Program-made: the position numbers and the translations under genes
Part shown: piece after piece, positions 1 to 9,233 of the stretch
Numbering within the stretch: position 1 is the stretch's first letter
Layout of the letters: each line of letters begins with the position of its first letter
Origin: Adhaeretor mobilis
GTDB lineage: Bacteria > Planctomycetota > Planctomycetia > Pirellulales > Lacipirellulaceae
DNA length: 64,000 nucleotides
Assembly: GCF_007741515.1 (NCBI RefSeq)
Contig: NZ_CP036263.1
Coordinates: forward strand, 3,831,178 to 3,895,177
Direction: 5' to 3'
Notes under the pieces: generated by a model
Told to the model about the DNA's origin: nothing
The model's input: only the letters and a program-made list of their open reading frames with translations
Database searches by the model: none

Positions 1-1509
1 ATTGCTATTTAGCGCCTCTTCCAATTTGCGAACTTGCCCTGTGGCTTCCACCACCTGCAGTAGAACGTCGCCCTGCTTAATAAGTTGTTGCTGCTGGGCT
101 ACTGTCGTACCAGCGGCCTCGATGAGCGCGGCTTGCATGTCCTTCAGCAGTTGCTCGCTGCGAGCAACCAGTTCTTCCTGCCGCGTGGACGCGACCAGGA
201 CTGCTTCGCCAAGGGCACCTTCAACGTCGGAGAGATGCTGTCGGTTTTCGTTGGCCAATTGCGTTTCCGATGCAATAAGCGTTTCGGTATGCACTTCATA
301 AGCCTCTGCCAGAGCAGCAACGTACTGGGTGGCACCTTGTTCCATGACTTCTGTCAGCTTCAACGTACCCGTGTTGAGTACGCCTGCGTGATGCTGCATG
401 CCATCGTTCATGACGGCTGAGTGCTGTTCGAGCCCTTCATTGAGGATTTCCGCGTGGCGAATGAGTGTCTGTTCGAGCTGCTCCGCAAAACGGCCCACGC
501 TCTCATTCAAGCCCGTCGAGTGTGTCTTTAAGCCACGCGAAAGCCCGTTCGCCAGCGCTGTGCTTACGGTCTCAGCTGTGTGATCGGCAAGTTTGGACCA
601 CTTTTTGCTTGTCTCCTGCAGCGAGTTGGTCAGTAGGTCTGTCTGCTGCTGGCAAGCTGTATCTACAACAGCCAGAAGTTGTTCTGAAGCGCGCAGAATC
701 GAAGCCATGTGTGGATCGTGCGACGAGCCATATTGCTTGAACCGCCCCACAAGCTGCTCTTCGGCTCGTTGATCTACGGTCGATAGGAGGTTGACTTCCA
801 CCCGTTCGACAAGGAATTTTGAGAACAGTAAGACCATCGACAATGCCAGCGCCAGCGCGGTTGTATCAAATGCCACGCTCAAACCAGAAATGACCTGGGG
901 GAGCGACTGCTCCATCTGGCTACCCGAAAGCTGCGCAATGGCCATCGTGATACCGATAACCGTGCCCAAGAATCCTAGAATGGGTATCGTGGAAGCGATG
1001 ATCCGTACCGAAGCATAGCTATGATGCATTCGTCCCAGGTCAATGTCTTGCAGATGACGCAAGTGTTCTTCTAACGCGTCTGCCGTGCCCCGCTTGCTTA
1101 CGTACTGCAAGGCATTTCGCAGTCGCCGCACAAGGTAGCTGTCTTGCAAGCTAGCCGAGCCACTGTTGACCTGCCGCAACAATTCACCCGTGTTTTCGAC
1201 ACTCTCTCCTTCGGCTGACGGCGTCGCAAGCCCCGTGCGTTCCAACGACCCGAACTGAATCGCCAGCCCAAGAAGCTTGATGACCAATACCGCAGTACCA
1301 ATGCAGAATAACGCAACCGTGACATTCTCGATCCAGTACCCATTGAAGTACCGCTGGACAGCGCTACCCTCGGGAAAGCTGCGAACGAACACCGCGTAGA
1401 AACCAAGATAGGCGAGCCCACCCCAGATGATCGACTGCCGAAGCAGCCATTCAGAAATGCTAGTAATACGCGACACGGCGACCAATCCTTTGTTAGTAGT
1501 CTTTCTCAT
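1..1509 (-). CDS. MotA/TolQ/ExbB proton-channel family protein with long helical tail (3' end outside window)
   Basis: The reading frame runs off the left edge, so the C-terminus is missing; 503 residues are visible. Hydrophobic stretches lie near residues 24-43, 64-83, 170-190 and 208-230. The third carries the family hallmark IIASTIPILGFLGTVIGIT, the proton-channel segment of MotA/TolQ/ExbB proteins, followed by the Thr-rich helix (FDTTALALALSM) typical of the last channel helix. After it comes at least 260 residues of soluble, Gln/Glu/Ala-rich, probably coiled-coil sequence, far longer than in TolQ or ExbB. The protein probably sits in the inner membrane and couples proton flow to envelope work; the partner (ExbD or OmpA-like) may lie beyond the edge. 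Start is uncertain: ATG at 1509, or GTG at 1476, which has AAAGGA nine bases upstream. Confidence 0.8.
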   Translation of the reverse strand, partial: MRKTTNKGLVAVSRITSISEWLLRQSIIWGGLAYLGFYAVFVRSFPEGSAVQRYFNGYWIENVTVALFCIGTAVLVIKLLGLAIQFGSLERTGLATPSAEGESVENTGELLRQVNSGSASLQDSYLVRRLRNALQYVSKRGTADALEEHLRHLQDIDLGRMHHSYASVRIIASTIPILGFLGTVIGITMAIAQLSGSQMEQSLPQVISGLSVAFDTTALALALSMVLLFSKFLVERVEVNLLSTVDQRAEEQLVGRFKQYGSSHDPHMASILRASEQLLAVVDTACQQQTDLLTNSLQETSKKWSKLADHTAETVSTALANGLSRGLKTHSTGLNESVGRFAEQLEQTLIRHAEILNEGLEQHSAVMNDGMQHHAGVLNTGTLKLTEVMEQGATQYVAALAEAYEVHTETLIASETQLANENRQHLSDVEGALGEAVLVASTRQEELVARSEQLLKDMQAALIEAAGTTVAQQQQLIKQGDVLLQVVEATGQVRKLEEALNSN

Positions 1510-1996
1510 CCGACGTCTACTGACGCCACAAACAGCTAAAGCTGGGAGCTGGTTGCTCCCCCTCATAAATCCCGCTTAGCCTTCCCTACCAACCAACGCG
1601 CACGGTGATCGGTCGGAGAGGACCTTCCCTTATAGAATCGGCACAACCGTCAAAATTTACTGAGCCGAAATCGACGAAAACTGCCCATCGATTGCTAGCA
1701 CTGATTGCTGGGGATTTCAGAACTAAAGCCGGATAGTGTTGGGCGGGTTCTGGCAAGCGAGGTGGTTAGCAGGTTCCTGCCAGAACTTGCTCCACTGTTT
1801 CCTTCCTACCCTTGGTGCGAATTCAAGCGAAACCCTGTTGCAATGCGGCCCAGAAGACCAAAAATCGGATTTCCTTGACCAACCGGCAAAGATTGCCAAA
1901 GCCCCAGGCACGTGAGGGACGATACCGTTCTTACTGAATAAAACACACGCCCGCGACAATCAAACTGACGCGGCGACGAAACATCCCAGGGGGGAT
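1510..1996. other. Intergenic region with a 9-bp inverted repeat; possible non-coding transcript
   Basis: No convincing gene was seen in this stretch of almost 500 bases between the channel gene and queD. It contains a perfect 9-bp inverted repeat, GTTCTGGCA at 1747-1755 and TGCCAGAAC at 1778-1786, and runs rightward into an intrinsic-terminator-like hairpin whose U-tract is on the plus strand. That arrangement would fit a small plus-strand RNA, but no promoter is clear and no match to RNase P, SRP, 6S or tmRNA signature sequences was recognised. Confidence 0.4.
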
Positions 1997-2039
1997 AGCA
2001 GCCCGAGCTCGACCATCGTCGACCGGGCTGCTTTTGTTT
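1997..2039 (+). terminator. Strong hairpin with U-tract on the plus strand
   Basis: AGCAGCCCG (1997-2005) pairs perfectly with CGGGCTGCT (2024-2032). An inner stem TCGAC/GTCGA with loop CATC lies inside, and TTTTGTTT follows on the plus strand. It begins about 20 bases past the queD stop on the minus strand, so it may also mark the end of the queD mRNA, although that strand lacks a U-tract. No plus-strand gene obviously needs it. Confidence 0.65.
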
Positions 2040-2059
2040 ACATGCTCTTGAAGAATGGC

Positions 2060-2527
2060 CTACTCTGGAACGTAAGTCGCGTAACATTTGGGTGTTTCCC
2101 ACAGCCGCACTTCAACGATGGGCACCGCCAGATCGAGGCCTTTCGTTTCCGTATAGATCAGCTTCGCAATATTCTCGGCCGTAGGATTCTCGTCCACCAG
2201 GTAGAGCGGTTCGCCCATTTCCTCGAGGATCGGGACCACAGGATCGGCCCGATTAAGTAGCATGCGGTGATCGAGATTGTCGTCGATCCAGGTGCTCACA
2301 GCCTTCTTGATGTCCGAAAAATCCACGACCATGCCGCGATTGTCCAACTCGGGGCCCTCAATTGTGATGACCGCCGTACCATTGTGCCCATGCAGATGCC
2401 GACACTTGCCGTCGTAGTTGAGTAGCCGATGGCCGTAGCAGAAGTCGATTTCTCGGGTAACGCGGAACATGTTCTGAGGCTTCGGGAAGAAATTGAGGGA
2501 AATGGAAGCTGGTTTTGCTCCTGCCAT
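2060..2527 (-). CDS. queD: 6-carboxytetrahydropterin synthase / 6-pyruvoyltetrahydropterin synthase family (QueD-like)
   Basis: Family members convert 7,8-dihydroneopterin triphosphate to 6-carboxy- or 6-pyruvoyl-tetrahydropterin; in bacteria this is usually the second step of queuosine (7-deazaguanine) synthesis. The zinc ligands are visible as His33 (YGHRL) and the HLHGH pair His46/His48, the catalytic Cys is Cys42 just before them, and ENPTAEN plus the acidic ETPKC segment near the end are family features. The start at 2527 is chosen because AGGAGGGAGA sits directly upstream; a later Met at 2470 begins the conserved core, and the frame stays open to 2620. It gives 155 residues. No other queuosine gene is nearby. 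It is divergent from the M24 peptidase gene. Confidence 0.85.
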   Translation of the reverse strand: MAGAKPASISLNFFPKPQNMFRVTREIDFCYGHRLLNYDGKCRHLHGHNGTAVITIEGPELDNRGMVVDFSDIKKAVSTWIDDNLDHRMLLNRADPVVPILEEMGEPLYLVDENPTAENIAKLIYTETKGLDLAVPIVEVRLWETPKCYATYVPE

Positions 2528-2635
2528 TCTCCCTCCTGAGCCAGTCGTTGCAAGCCGGCGCTTGCAAGCATTGCCCCGGGCTTCGATACTGTTACTCACG
2601 CCTTGAACCTCAAAATGCAACTGATGCGATCAAAT

Positions 2636-3724
2636 ATGAATCACGCTCCCCGTCGCTCCAAGATCCGCCGACAACTCAAGAAGGAGGGGCTCGACGCACT
2701 ACTGGTCACTAATTTCGTGAATGTGACCTATCTGACCGGTTTCACAGGGGACGACAGCTATTTGCTCGTGACCACGGATCGCGATATTCTCATTAGCGAT
2801 CAACGATACTCACAGCAGCTGGAGTCGGAGTGCCCGGATGTCGATCTCCAGATCCGCGGCCCCGGCCAGAAGATGATCGACGATGTGGCCAAGACGCTCA
2901 AGAAGTGTAAAGTCAGTAAGTTGGGCATCGAAGCCAGTTCGATGACTGTTGCCCTCCGAGACAAGGTTGAGAGAGCCGTGCCCAAGGCTCGTTTGGAGCC
3001 CACCGACGGCTGGATCGAAGCGCTGCGAATGATCAAAGATCGCGATGAGATCGCTGCCACACGGCGAGCTTGCGAACTGGCCCGACGGGCATTCGAGGTC
3101 GTGCGAGCAAAAATCACAGGGGAGACCAAGGAGTCGGAGATCGCAGCCGACTTGGAGTACCAAGCTCGTCGATTTGGAGGCAAAGGGCTGAGCTTCACCC
3201 CAATCGTGGGCGTACAGGAACGTGCTGCCTTGCCCCACGGCACGGCGACAGAGCGGAAAATTGGTAGTGGCGACTTTGTTTTGATCGATTGGGGAGTCAA
3301 CGAATCTCTCTACATGAGCGACTTGACGCGTATTTTAGCCACCGGTAAGATTTCGACGAAACTCCGTAAGCTGTATGGAGTTGTGCTTAAAGCGCAGCTG
3401 GCCGGAATAGCCGCCATCAAGCCGGGTGTGACCTGCGAGAAGGTTGATGCCGCAGCTCGCAAGGTCATTGAACGAGCCGGGCATGGCAAGTACTTTGGGC
3501 ATGGGTTGGGACACGGCACCGGATTGGAAATCCACGAAGCACCGCGGCTTGCCAAGAATCAGGAGACGAAGCTCGAGGCGGGTATGATCGTAACGGTCGA
3601 GCCGGGCATTTACTTCCCTGAATGGGGCGGCATCCGCATCGAGGACGACATACTTGTCACGCGTAGCGGGCACGAAGTGCTGAGCAATGTACCCAAAGAA
3701 CTCGATGAATGCATCGTTGGCTGA
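2636..3724 (+). CDS. M24 family metallopeptidase (Xaa-Pro aminopeptidase/dipeptidase type)
   Basis: A creatinase-type N-terminal domain (GLDALLVTNFVNVTYLTGFTG) is followed by a pita-bread catalytic domain. The five expected metal ligands are visible at Asp218 (LIDWGV), Asp229 (MSDLTR), His293 (GHGLGHGTG), Glu322 (VEPGIYF) and Glu336 (IRIEDD). It would remove or cleave residues before proline in cytoplasmic peptides using two divalent metals. The frame could begin at TTG 2603 or ATG 2615/2624, but ATG 2636 gives the usual short basic N-terminus and 362 residues, the normal length. The next gene downstream is accB; a pepP/accB/accC neighbourhood is common in bacteria, usually with efp, which is absent here. 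Confidence 0.87.
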   Translation: MNHAPRRSKIRRQLKKEGLDALLVTNFVNVTYLTGFTGDDSYLLVTTDRDILISDQRYSQQLESECPDVDLQIRGPGQKMIDDVAKTLKKCKVSKLGIEASSMTVALRDKVERAVPKARLEPTDGWIEALRMIKDRDEIAATRRACELARRAFEVVRAKITGETKESEIAADLEYQARRFGGKGLSFTPIVGVQERAALPHGTATERKIGSGDFVLIDWGVNESLYMSDLTRILATGKISTKLRKLYGVVLKAQLAGIAAIKPGVTCEKVDAAARKVIERAGHGKYFGHGLGHGTGLEIHEAPRLAKNQETKLEAGMIVTVEPGIYFPEWGGIRIEDDILVTRSGHEVLSNVPKELDECIVG

Positions 3725-3775
3725 GTACCTTAGCCAGCGATAGTTAGATAAGACACATTCCAGGAGTATTGTTTA

Positions 3776-4270
3776 ATGGCCAGCGGCGGAACCAACCCCA
3801 GTGATGTATTCGATGTTCGCAAGGTGCGACGTCTTGTCGAACTGATGAATGAGTACGAACTGGGCGAAATTGACCTCAAGCAGGGCGATCAGCGCATTCG
3901 TCTTCGTAAGGACGGCGACTTGCCCGTTTATTCCGCCCCAACAGCGGCAGCAGCACCCGCTCATGCGGCTCCGCAAGCTGCGCCCGCAACTGCCGGCGGA
4001 GAAGCGAGCGGTACGGCACCAGCAGTTGCCGACAACGCCAACTACATCACTAGTCCGATGGTTGGCACCTTCTACGCCACCGCCAACCCAGACTCCCCTC
4101 CCTTCGTAAAGGTGGGTGATCAAGTCGGCGGCGATACGGTCGTCTGTATTATCGAAGCCATGAAGGTTTTCAACGAAATCGCTGCCGAGTGTTCTGGCAA
4201 GATCGCCGCGGTGCTAGTCGAAAATGGCGACCCGGTGGAATTCGGCCAAAAGTTGTTTCAAGTTGAATAG
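3776..4270 (+). CDS. accB: Acetyl-CoA carboxylase biotin carboxyl carrier protein
   Basis: This is the biotin-bearing subunit of acetyl-CoA carboxylase, which starts fatty-acid synthesis. The protein has an N-terminal segment (VRRLVELMNEYELGEIDLKQG), a flexible Ala/Pro linker at about residues 52-85, and the biotinyl domain with the motif EAMK, where Lys130 would be biotinylated. The domain carries the extra thumb segment (ATANPDSPPFVKVGDQV) typical of true BCCP. AGGAG lies about ten bases before the ATG. It is co-directional with accC 95 bases downstream and probably co-transcribed with it. Confidence 0.95.
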   Translation: MASGGTNPSDVFDVRKVRRLVELMNEYELGEIDLKQGDQRIRLRKDGDLPVYSAPTAAAAPAHAAPQAAPATAGGEASGTAPAVADNANYITSPMVGTFYATANPDSPPFVKVGDQVGGDTVVCIIEAMKVFNEIAAECSGKIAAVLVENGDPVEFGQKLFQVE

Positions 4271-4365
4271 GCCCATTGAGTTGCCGCTAGTCGTCCTCGC
4301 TGCCTACCGTTTTGTAGCAGACTGAGTTTTCGCCGCATTGGCCCGAAACCGATCGCCCCCAAGTC

Positions 4366-5709
4366 ATGTATCAACGAATCCTCATTGCCAATCGTGGAGA
4401 GATCGCCCTCCGCATCATGCGTGCCTGCCGCGAGCTTGGCATCGAGACGGTCGCCATTTATAGCGAAGCAGACCGTGGAGCGAATTATCTCGACTTGGCC
4501 GACGAAGCGTATTGTGTCGGGCCGGCCAAGCCTGCCGATAGCTATCTGAAAATCGCCAACGTGATCAGTGCTGCCGAAGTAGGCAACGTGCAGGCGCTGC
4601 ACCCAGGCTACGGTTTCCTCGCTGAGAACGCCCATTTCAACGAGATCTGCCGCAGTTGTAACATCGATTTCATCGGCCCGAGCCCCGAGGCCATGGCACA
4701 ACTCGGCGACAAGAACGCCGCACGCAGCTTAGCGCGCAAGGCAAAGGTGCCGGTGGTGCCCGGAAGCGAAGGGCTCATCGAAAATGAAGAAGAGGCCCTC
4801 AAGTTCGCTCACGACGTCGGCTTTCCGGTCATCATCAAGGCCGTCGCCGGTGGAGGGGGCCGCGGCATGCGAGTAGCGGCTAATGATCTCTCGTTGAAGT
4901 CCGCATTGCAGCAAGCCAAGGCGGAAGCAGAAGCTGCTTTTGGTAACGGGGCTGTCTACCTCGAAAAATACATCGAACAACCACGGCACGTGGAAGTTCA
5001 AGTTCTGGCCGATACCCATGGCAACGCTGTGCACCTGTGGGAACGCGACTGTTCCGTACAGCGTCGCCACCAAAAGCTCATCGAAGAGAGCCCCAGCCTG
5101 AATGTCACGCCGAAGTCACGTAAGGCGATGTGCGAGGCAGCTCGCCGATTGATTATTGAAGCCAAATACACAAACGCGGCGACTGTGGAGTTCATCGTCG
5201 ACAAGGACGGCAACTACTACTTCATCGAAGTGAACGCCCGCATCCAGGTGGAGCATCCGGTCACCGAACTCATCAGCGGCGTAGACCTGATCAAGCAGCA
5301 GATCCTCATCGCCAGCGGCGAAAAGCTCTCCCTAAGCCAGTCGGACATCAAGTGCACCGGAGCGGCAATCGAATGCCGCATCAATGCGGAAGATCCCAAG
5401 AAAAACTTCCAGCCCTGCCCGGGCAAAATTGAACGACTCATCGCTCCCGGCGGTTTCGGCGTGCGTTGGGAATCCCACGCTCACAGCGGCTACATCGTGC
5501 CGCCATATTACGACTCGATGATAGGCAAGCTGCTCGTACACCAGCCGACTCGCGAAGAGGCAATCGCAACCATGCTGCGAGCCCTGGCGGAGCTCAAGGT
5601 CGATGGCATCAAGACTACGGCCAGCCTGCACCAGGAAATCCTCAGCCACAGCGCCTTCGCTGAAGGCCGAATCGACACGACCTTCGTCGAACGGACGTTT
5701 GGAGGCTGA
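4366..5709 (+). CDS. accC: Acetyl-CoA carboxylase, biotin carboxylase subunit
   Basis: The enzyme carboxylates the biotin on AccB using ATP and bicarbonate. At 447 residues it has the standard size. The N-terminal biotin carboxylase domain opens with [21 protein letters not shown] and has [10 protein letters not shown] near residue 80. The ATP-grasp domain shows the glycine-rich GGGGRGMR loop near 162-170 and the [10 protein letters not shown] motif near 288, and the C-terminal domain completes the family architecture. No clear ribosome-binding site precedes the ATG, so translation may be coupled to accB. No carboxyltransferase subunit (accA/accD) lies nearby. Confidence 0.96.
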   Translation: MYQRILIANRGEIALRIMRACRELGIETVAIYSEADRGANYLDLADEAYCVGPAKPADSYLKIANVISAAEVGNVQALHPGYGFLAENAHFNEICRSCNIDFIGPSPEAMAQLGDKNAARSLARKAKVPVVPGSEGLIENEEEALKFAHDVGFPVIIKAVAGGGGRGMRVAANDLSLKSALQQAKAEAEAAFGNGAVYLEKYIEQPRHVEVQVLADTHGNAVHLWERDCSVQRRHQKLIEESPSLNVTPKSRKAMCEAARRLIIEAKYTNAATVEFIVDKDGNYYFIEVNARIQVEHPVTELISGVDLIKQQILIASGEKLSLSQSDIKCTGAAIECRINAEDPKKNFQPCPGKIERLIAPGGFGVRWESHAHSGYIVPPYYDSMIGKLLVHQPTREEAIATMLRALAELKVDGIKTTASLHQEILSHSAFAEGRIDTTFVERTFGG

Positions 5710-5892
5710 CCTACTAGGGCGAGTTAAACAGCATCAAGTGTGGCATGGGGAGCTTGCCACCCAGCCCATTCTCACACAGGCAAATCTGGCTTAGAATGGG
5801 CTCAATCGATCTCGCCACTATCCGTGCTTGCAGGCTCTCCGCATTCACGTTTTCTAACCTAGAATCTCCGTCTACAAACTTCCGGACTCCAG

Positions 5893-7224
5893 ATGGCTGA
5901 AACTCTCTCCCGACCTCCTCGCACGACTCACAACTTCCGCAAAGCAGCCATCCTGTTCGCAGGCGGCCCCGCACCGGGAGCCAATGCAGTGATCTCCGCT
6001 GCTGCTACTTCGTTTTTGCGGCACGACATCGAAGTCGTTGGCGTGAAGCATGGCTACTCAGGACTAGTGCAGTTCGGCCCAGACCATCCTTTGGTCGAGG
6101 GTGAAGACTACGTGATGTTCGATCACAAGATGCTCCGGCGTACGCGCAACTCCCAGGGCATCATGATCGGCACCGCACGGGCCAATCCCGGCAAAATGAT
6201 ATCGCATCCGTCTCACCTAGCTGACGAGGAACGCTCTGCCCCGTTGAAGACCGTTTACGAGGCACTACGTTCCATAGGGGTTGATGCACTCGTTTCGATT
6301 GGCGGCGACGATACACTGAAGACCGCCAACAAGTTCAAGATGTATCAGGACCGTCTGCCTCTCGATGCACACCGCATACCCGTGGTACATCTGCCAAAAA
6401 CGATCGACAACGATTATCGAGGCATCGACTTCACTTTTGGGTACTTTACGGCGGTAAACTTCATCGCTGAAGAAATCCGCAACATGCTCGCCGATGCAGA
6501 AGCCAACCGCAGTTACTTCCTGGCGGAATCCATGGGCCGTAGTGCTGGCTGGCTCGCCTACGGTGCGGCGATTGCCGGTGAGGCGAGTCTCGTGGTGAGT
6601 GTCGAGGACATCATCGGTAAGTACCGGGCACAGGAGGAGTCGATCAACTCGAAGACTGGTGAGAAGACCACTCGCACGGTCATGAATCTTGACGAAGTGA
6701 TTCCCCGCATTGTGGCCACCATGACCGCCCGCGAACGCGAAGGGAAAGAGTACGGCGTGGTCGTGATCGCCGAGGGCCTCGCAGAGTTCCTACCGAACAG
6801 CTATGTGGAAGGCATCGATCGCGATGAGCACGGTCACATCAACATTTCGGCGATTAATCTCCATGACTTGTTCGCCGACCTAATCGCCAAGGAATACAAA
6901 CGCCAGTCTGGCAAGGATCGCAAGGTCAATGCCGTGCAGCTTGGCTATGAGGCTCGCTGTGCCAAGCCACACGCCTTCGATGTCATGCTCGGTAGTCAAC
7001 TGGGCGTGGGTGCTTACCGGGCACTCGTGGAGCAACGGCTCAACGGCGTGATGGTTTCTGTTTCAGGCCAGTTACAACTCGAATACGTGCCTTTTGAAGA
7101 TTTGGTCGACCCAGAAACACTCGTGACAATGGTCCGTTATATCGAGCAAGATAGCGATTTCCAGCGGCTGACTCGCTTCCTGGAAACCTACGTGAACGAA
7201 GGCGACGTGCTGGGCAATGCCTAA
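5893..7224 (+). CDS. pfp: Pyrophosphate-dependent 6-phosphofructokinase
   Basis: The enzyme interconverts fructose-6-phosphate and fructose-1,6-bisphosphate with pyrophosphate rather than ATP. Two specificity-deciding positions point to PPi: GGDD at residues 137-140 (ATP enzymes have GGDG) and PKTIDND at 168-174 (ATP enzymes have PGTIDND), where Lys blocks ATP. The MGR substrate motif starts at residue 214. Length is 443 residues, in the range of long non-allosteric PPi-PFKs. It follows accC by 183 bases, and inorganic pyrophosphatase is directly downstream, so the two genes share the same substrate, PPi. Confidence 0.92.
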   Translation: MAETLSRPPRTTHNFRKAAILFAGGPAPGANAVISAAATSFLRHDIEVVGVKHGYSGLVQFGPDHPLVEGEDYVMFDHKMLRRTRNSQGIMIGTARANPGKMISHPSHLADEERSAPLKTVYEALRSIGVDALVSIGGDDTLKTANKFKMYQDRLPLDAHRIPVVHLPKTIDNDYRGIDFTFGYFTAVNFIAEEIRNMLADAEANRSYFLAESMGRSAGWLAYGAAIAGEASLVVSVEDIIGKYRAQEESINSKTGEKTTRTVMNLDEVIPRIVATMTAREREGKEYGVVVIAEGLAEFLPNSYVEGIDRDEHGHINISAINLHDLFADLIAKEYKRQSGKDRKVNAVQLGYEARCAKPHAFDVMLGSQLGVGAYRALVEQRLNGVMVSVSGQLQLEYVPFEDLVDPETLVTMVRYIEQDSDFQRLTRFLETYVNEGDVLGNA

Positions 7225-7305
7225 TAAAGTTTTCGAAATTCTTGCAGCCGCATAGCCGATAAGCAATTGCATCGGGCCGATCACACTATTGAACGCTAAC
7301 GAGCC

Positions 7306-7938
7306 ATGTCTTTCCCAACACCGTTTTATCGCTGGCGACCCCATCCCTGGCACGGACTCAATGTCGGCCCGGATCTCAATAAGCTGGGTCCCGAAGCGCC
7401 CGTAGTCGTTCACGCCTATATCGAGATAACGCCCTTCGACCGTATCAAGTACGAGCTCTCGAAGAAAACCGGTTACCTGATCGTTGACCGGCCCAATCGA
7501 ACGTCCTCGTTTTGTCCGACACTCTACGGCTTTATTCCGCGCACGTATTGCGGCGATAAGGTCCAGGCACTGATGGAAGGGGCGGAGCGAGGCGATGCCG
7601 ATCCGCTGGATATTTGCGTCATCAGTGAACGACCCATTACCAAGTCGGAAATCATCCTCAAGGCGCGTGTCATAGGTGGCCTCCCCATGATCGACGACGG
7701 CGAGGCAGACCATAAGATCATCGCCGTGTTGGAAAATGACTACATGTGGGAAGGGATTAACGATGTCAGCGAATTGCCCGAAGTACTTGTCGATCGACTG
7801 CGACACTACTTCAGTACCTACAAGATGACCTCGCCGGACGAAGAGAAAGTACCCATCGACAAGGCCTACGGCCGGGAAATGGCTTCCAAAGTGATCAAAG
7901 CGGCTATGGCCGACTACGAAGAGCATTTTGGGGAGTGA
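7306..7938 (+). CDS. ppa: Inorganic pyrophosphatase, family I
   Basis: The soluble enzyme hydrolyses pyrophosphate to phosphate with Mg2+. The signature is DADPLD at residues 97-102, the family I metal-binding site (usual form DGDPLD), preceded by [12 protein letters not shown], another family I landmark, and the lysine-rich [15 protein letters not shown] substrate segment. Length 210 residues is slightly above the usual 170-200, with an N-terminal extension ([12 protein letters not shown]). It lies 81 bases after the PPi-dependent phosphofructokinase and would compete with it for PPi. It ends only three bases before the convergent small membrane-protein gene. Confidence 0.93.
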   Translation: MSFPTPFYRWRPHPWHGLNVGPDLNKLGPEAPVVVHAYIEITPFDRIKYELSKKTGYLIVDRPNRTSSFCPTLYGFIPRTYCGDKVQALMEGAERGDADPLDICVISERPITKSEIILKARVIGGLPMIDDGEADHKIIAVLENDYMWEGINDVSELPEVLVDRLRHYFSTYKMTSPDEEKVPIDKAYGREMASKVIKAAMADYEEHFGE

Positions 7939-7941
7939 GAT

Positions 7942-8136
7942 TTACATCAGAAATAACCACATGAACTGGCCGGCTATTGCGAATCCCTCAATTCCAATGA
8001 ATAGCCAATATTTGGCAGGACTTTCGGCACGTGTCAGTTCCCTGATTTCGCCCTTTTCAATCTCGTATGTAGAACCGCAAACTAATTGGATGCTGAAACA
8101 GACAGCAAAAATGCAAAACAGGGCGTACGAAAGCAT
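7942..8136 (-). CDS. Small two-helix membrane protein, uncharacterised
   Basis: This 64-residue frame has two hydrophobic stretches, residues 1-19 (MLSYALFCIFAVCFSIQLV) and about 44-63 (YWLFIGIEGFAIAGQFMWLF), joined by a polar segment with ELTRAESPAKYW. That polar-Pro-Tyr/Phe-Trp transition resembles small membrane proteins common in bacteria, but no function can be named. The frame stays open upstream through hisB; the ATG at 8136, 29 bases past the hisB stop, is the sensible start (TTG 8160 is an alternative). It is probably co-transcribed with hisB. Confidence 0.6.
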   Translation of the reverse strand: MLSYALFCIFAVCFSIQLVCGSTYEIEKGEIRELTRAESPAKYWLFIGIEGFAIAGQFMWLFLM

Positions 8137-8165
8137 TAGATAGCTCGAAGTTAATTCCAAAACTT

Positions 8166-8759
8166 TTAGCCGTCCAACGTCCCCTTGGTACTCGGCACGC
8201 CCGGCATCCGTGGATCGCTCTCTACTGCCATCCTCAGAGCGCGGGCCGTCGATTTGAACACCGCCTCGGCAATGTGGTGGCTGTTGCGACCGTAGTGCAG
8301 CATCACGTGCAAGTTGCACAGCGTGTTCGCGGCAAACGACTGCCAGAAGTCTTCTAGCAGTTCGCTATCAAAGTCGCCAATTTTGGCCGCTGGAGTAGGC
8401 GCGTTGTATGCGAGCGCGTAGCGACCGCTCAGATCGAGCGCCGTCGTGACGAGCGTCTCTTCCATGGGCAGTGTGAAATGACCGTAGCGGCGGATGCCCG
8501 CCTTGTCGCCCAGGGCCTGCTTGACGGCTTGTCCCAAGGCAATGCCGGTGTCCTCGACCGTGTGATGCTGGTCAACGTGCAGATCGCCATCCGCCGTCAC
8601 CGTCAAGTCGAACGCACCATGCTTGGTAAATAGTTCCAGCATGTGGTCAAAAAAGCCCACGCCGGTCTTAATCTTCGCGATGCCGCTGCCATCGAGGTTG
8701 ATCTCAACCTTGATCTTTGTCTCGTTGGTCTTGCGATCAATTTTGCCAATGCGGGTCAT
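8166..8759 (-). CDS. hisB: Imidazoleglycerol-phosphate dehydratase
   Basis: The enzyme catalyses the sixth step of histidine synthesis, dehydrating imidazole glycerol phosphate with Mn2+. Hallmarks are [16 protein letters not shown] near residue 33, [16 protein letters not shown] near 63 (metal-binding HHxxED), and the second metal site [15 protein letters not shown] near 155. At 197 residues it is the monofunctional form without the histidinol-phosphatase domain. No other his gene is present in the window. It is followed by a small membrane-protein gene on the same strand. Confidence 0.95.
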   Translation of the reverse strand: MTRIGKIDRKTNETKIKVEINLDGSGIAKIKTGVGFFDHMLELFTKHGAFDLTVTADGDLHVDQHHTVEDTGIALGQAVKQALGDKAGIRRYGHFTLPMEETLVTTALDLSGRYALAYNAPTPAAKIGDFDSELLEDFWQSFAANTLCNLHVMLHYGRNSHHIAEAVFKSTARALRMAVESDPRMPGVPSTKGTLDG

Positions 8760-9004
8760 GCGTACACTCTAAACCTTAGCTTCAGTCATTGCAGGAGGCG
8801 GAAAACACTCTGCTTAATCGTATCACGGACAACGCACAGCGGCGAATGGTTCGAGGGACCTGAAACCGCGGGAATTGCCGATCTTGGGGCCCTCAGCCAG
8901 ATAGTTCGCTACAATCGGAGGTTACGGGACCGTAGAAGCAGCAGTGCGGGCCCTTCCTCTCATCGCTCGACTCATCCTATCGATCTACCTCGGAGACCTT
9001 CAAG

Positions 9005-9229
9005 ATGGCTCCCATGAAGCGACCGGCAACGAAGCCTTACCTCGAAGATCGCGAAGACACTTTGTCTCTCGACGCCCTCGCGCGCCGCTGGCACATCACG
9101 CACAACGAAGCTCGCCAACTGTTGGCTGAGGGCGAACTTCCCTTCGTACAGATCGCCGGGAAGATTCGCGTTCCTTGTGAAGCGATCGCCGAGCAAGAAG
9201 AGAGCTGGCCGTCACCTATCGAGAGCTAA
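9005..9229 (+). CDS. Small helix-turn-helix / excisionase-like protein
   Basis: This 74-residue protein has a central HTH-like segment, TLSLDALARRWHITHNEARQLLAEGELPFVQIAGKIRVP, resembling the MerR/excisionase-type winged helix (a wing-like GELPFVQIAGKIRVP follows the recognition helix). It may bind DNA, but no target is evident and no integrase lies nearby. GGAGA eight bases before the ATG supports the start. A TACAAT hexamer near 8911 could be a -10 box, although no good -35 was found. It stands alone between divergent hisB and convergent rsmA. Confidence 0.65.
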   Translation: MAPMKRPATKPYLEDREDTLSLDALARRWHITHNEARQLLAEGELPFVQIAGKIRVPCEAIAEQEESWPSPIES

Positions 9230-9233
9230 GAAC

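Noticed and set aside
7072..7926. 284-codon minus-strand frame opposite the pyrophosphatase gene
   Set aside because: It is the mirror of two well-supported plus-strand genes and has no domain or ribosome-binding site.
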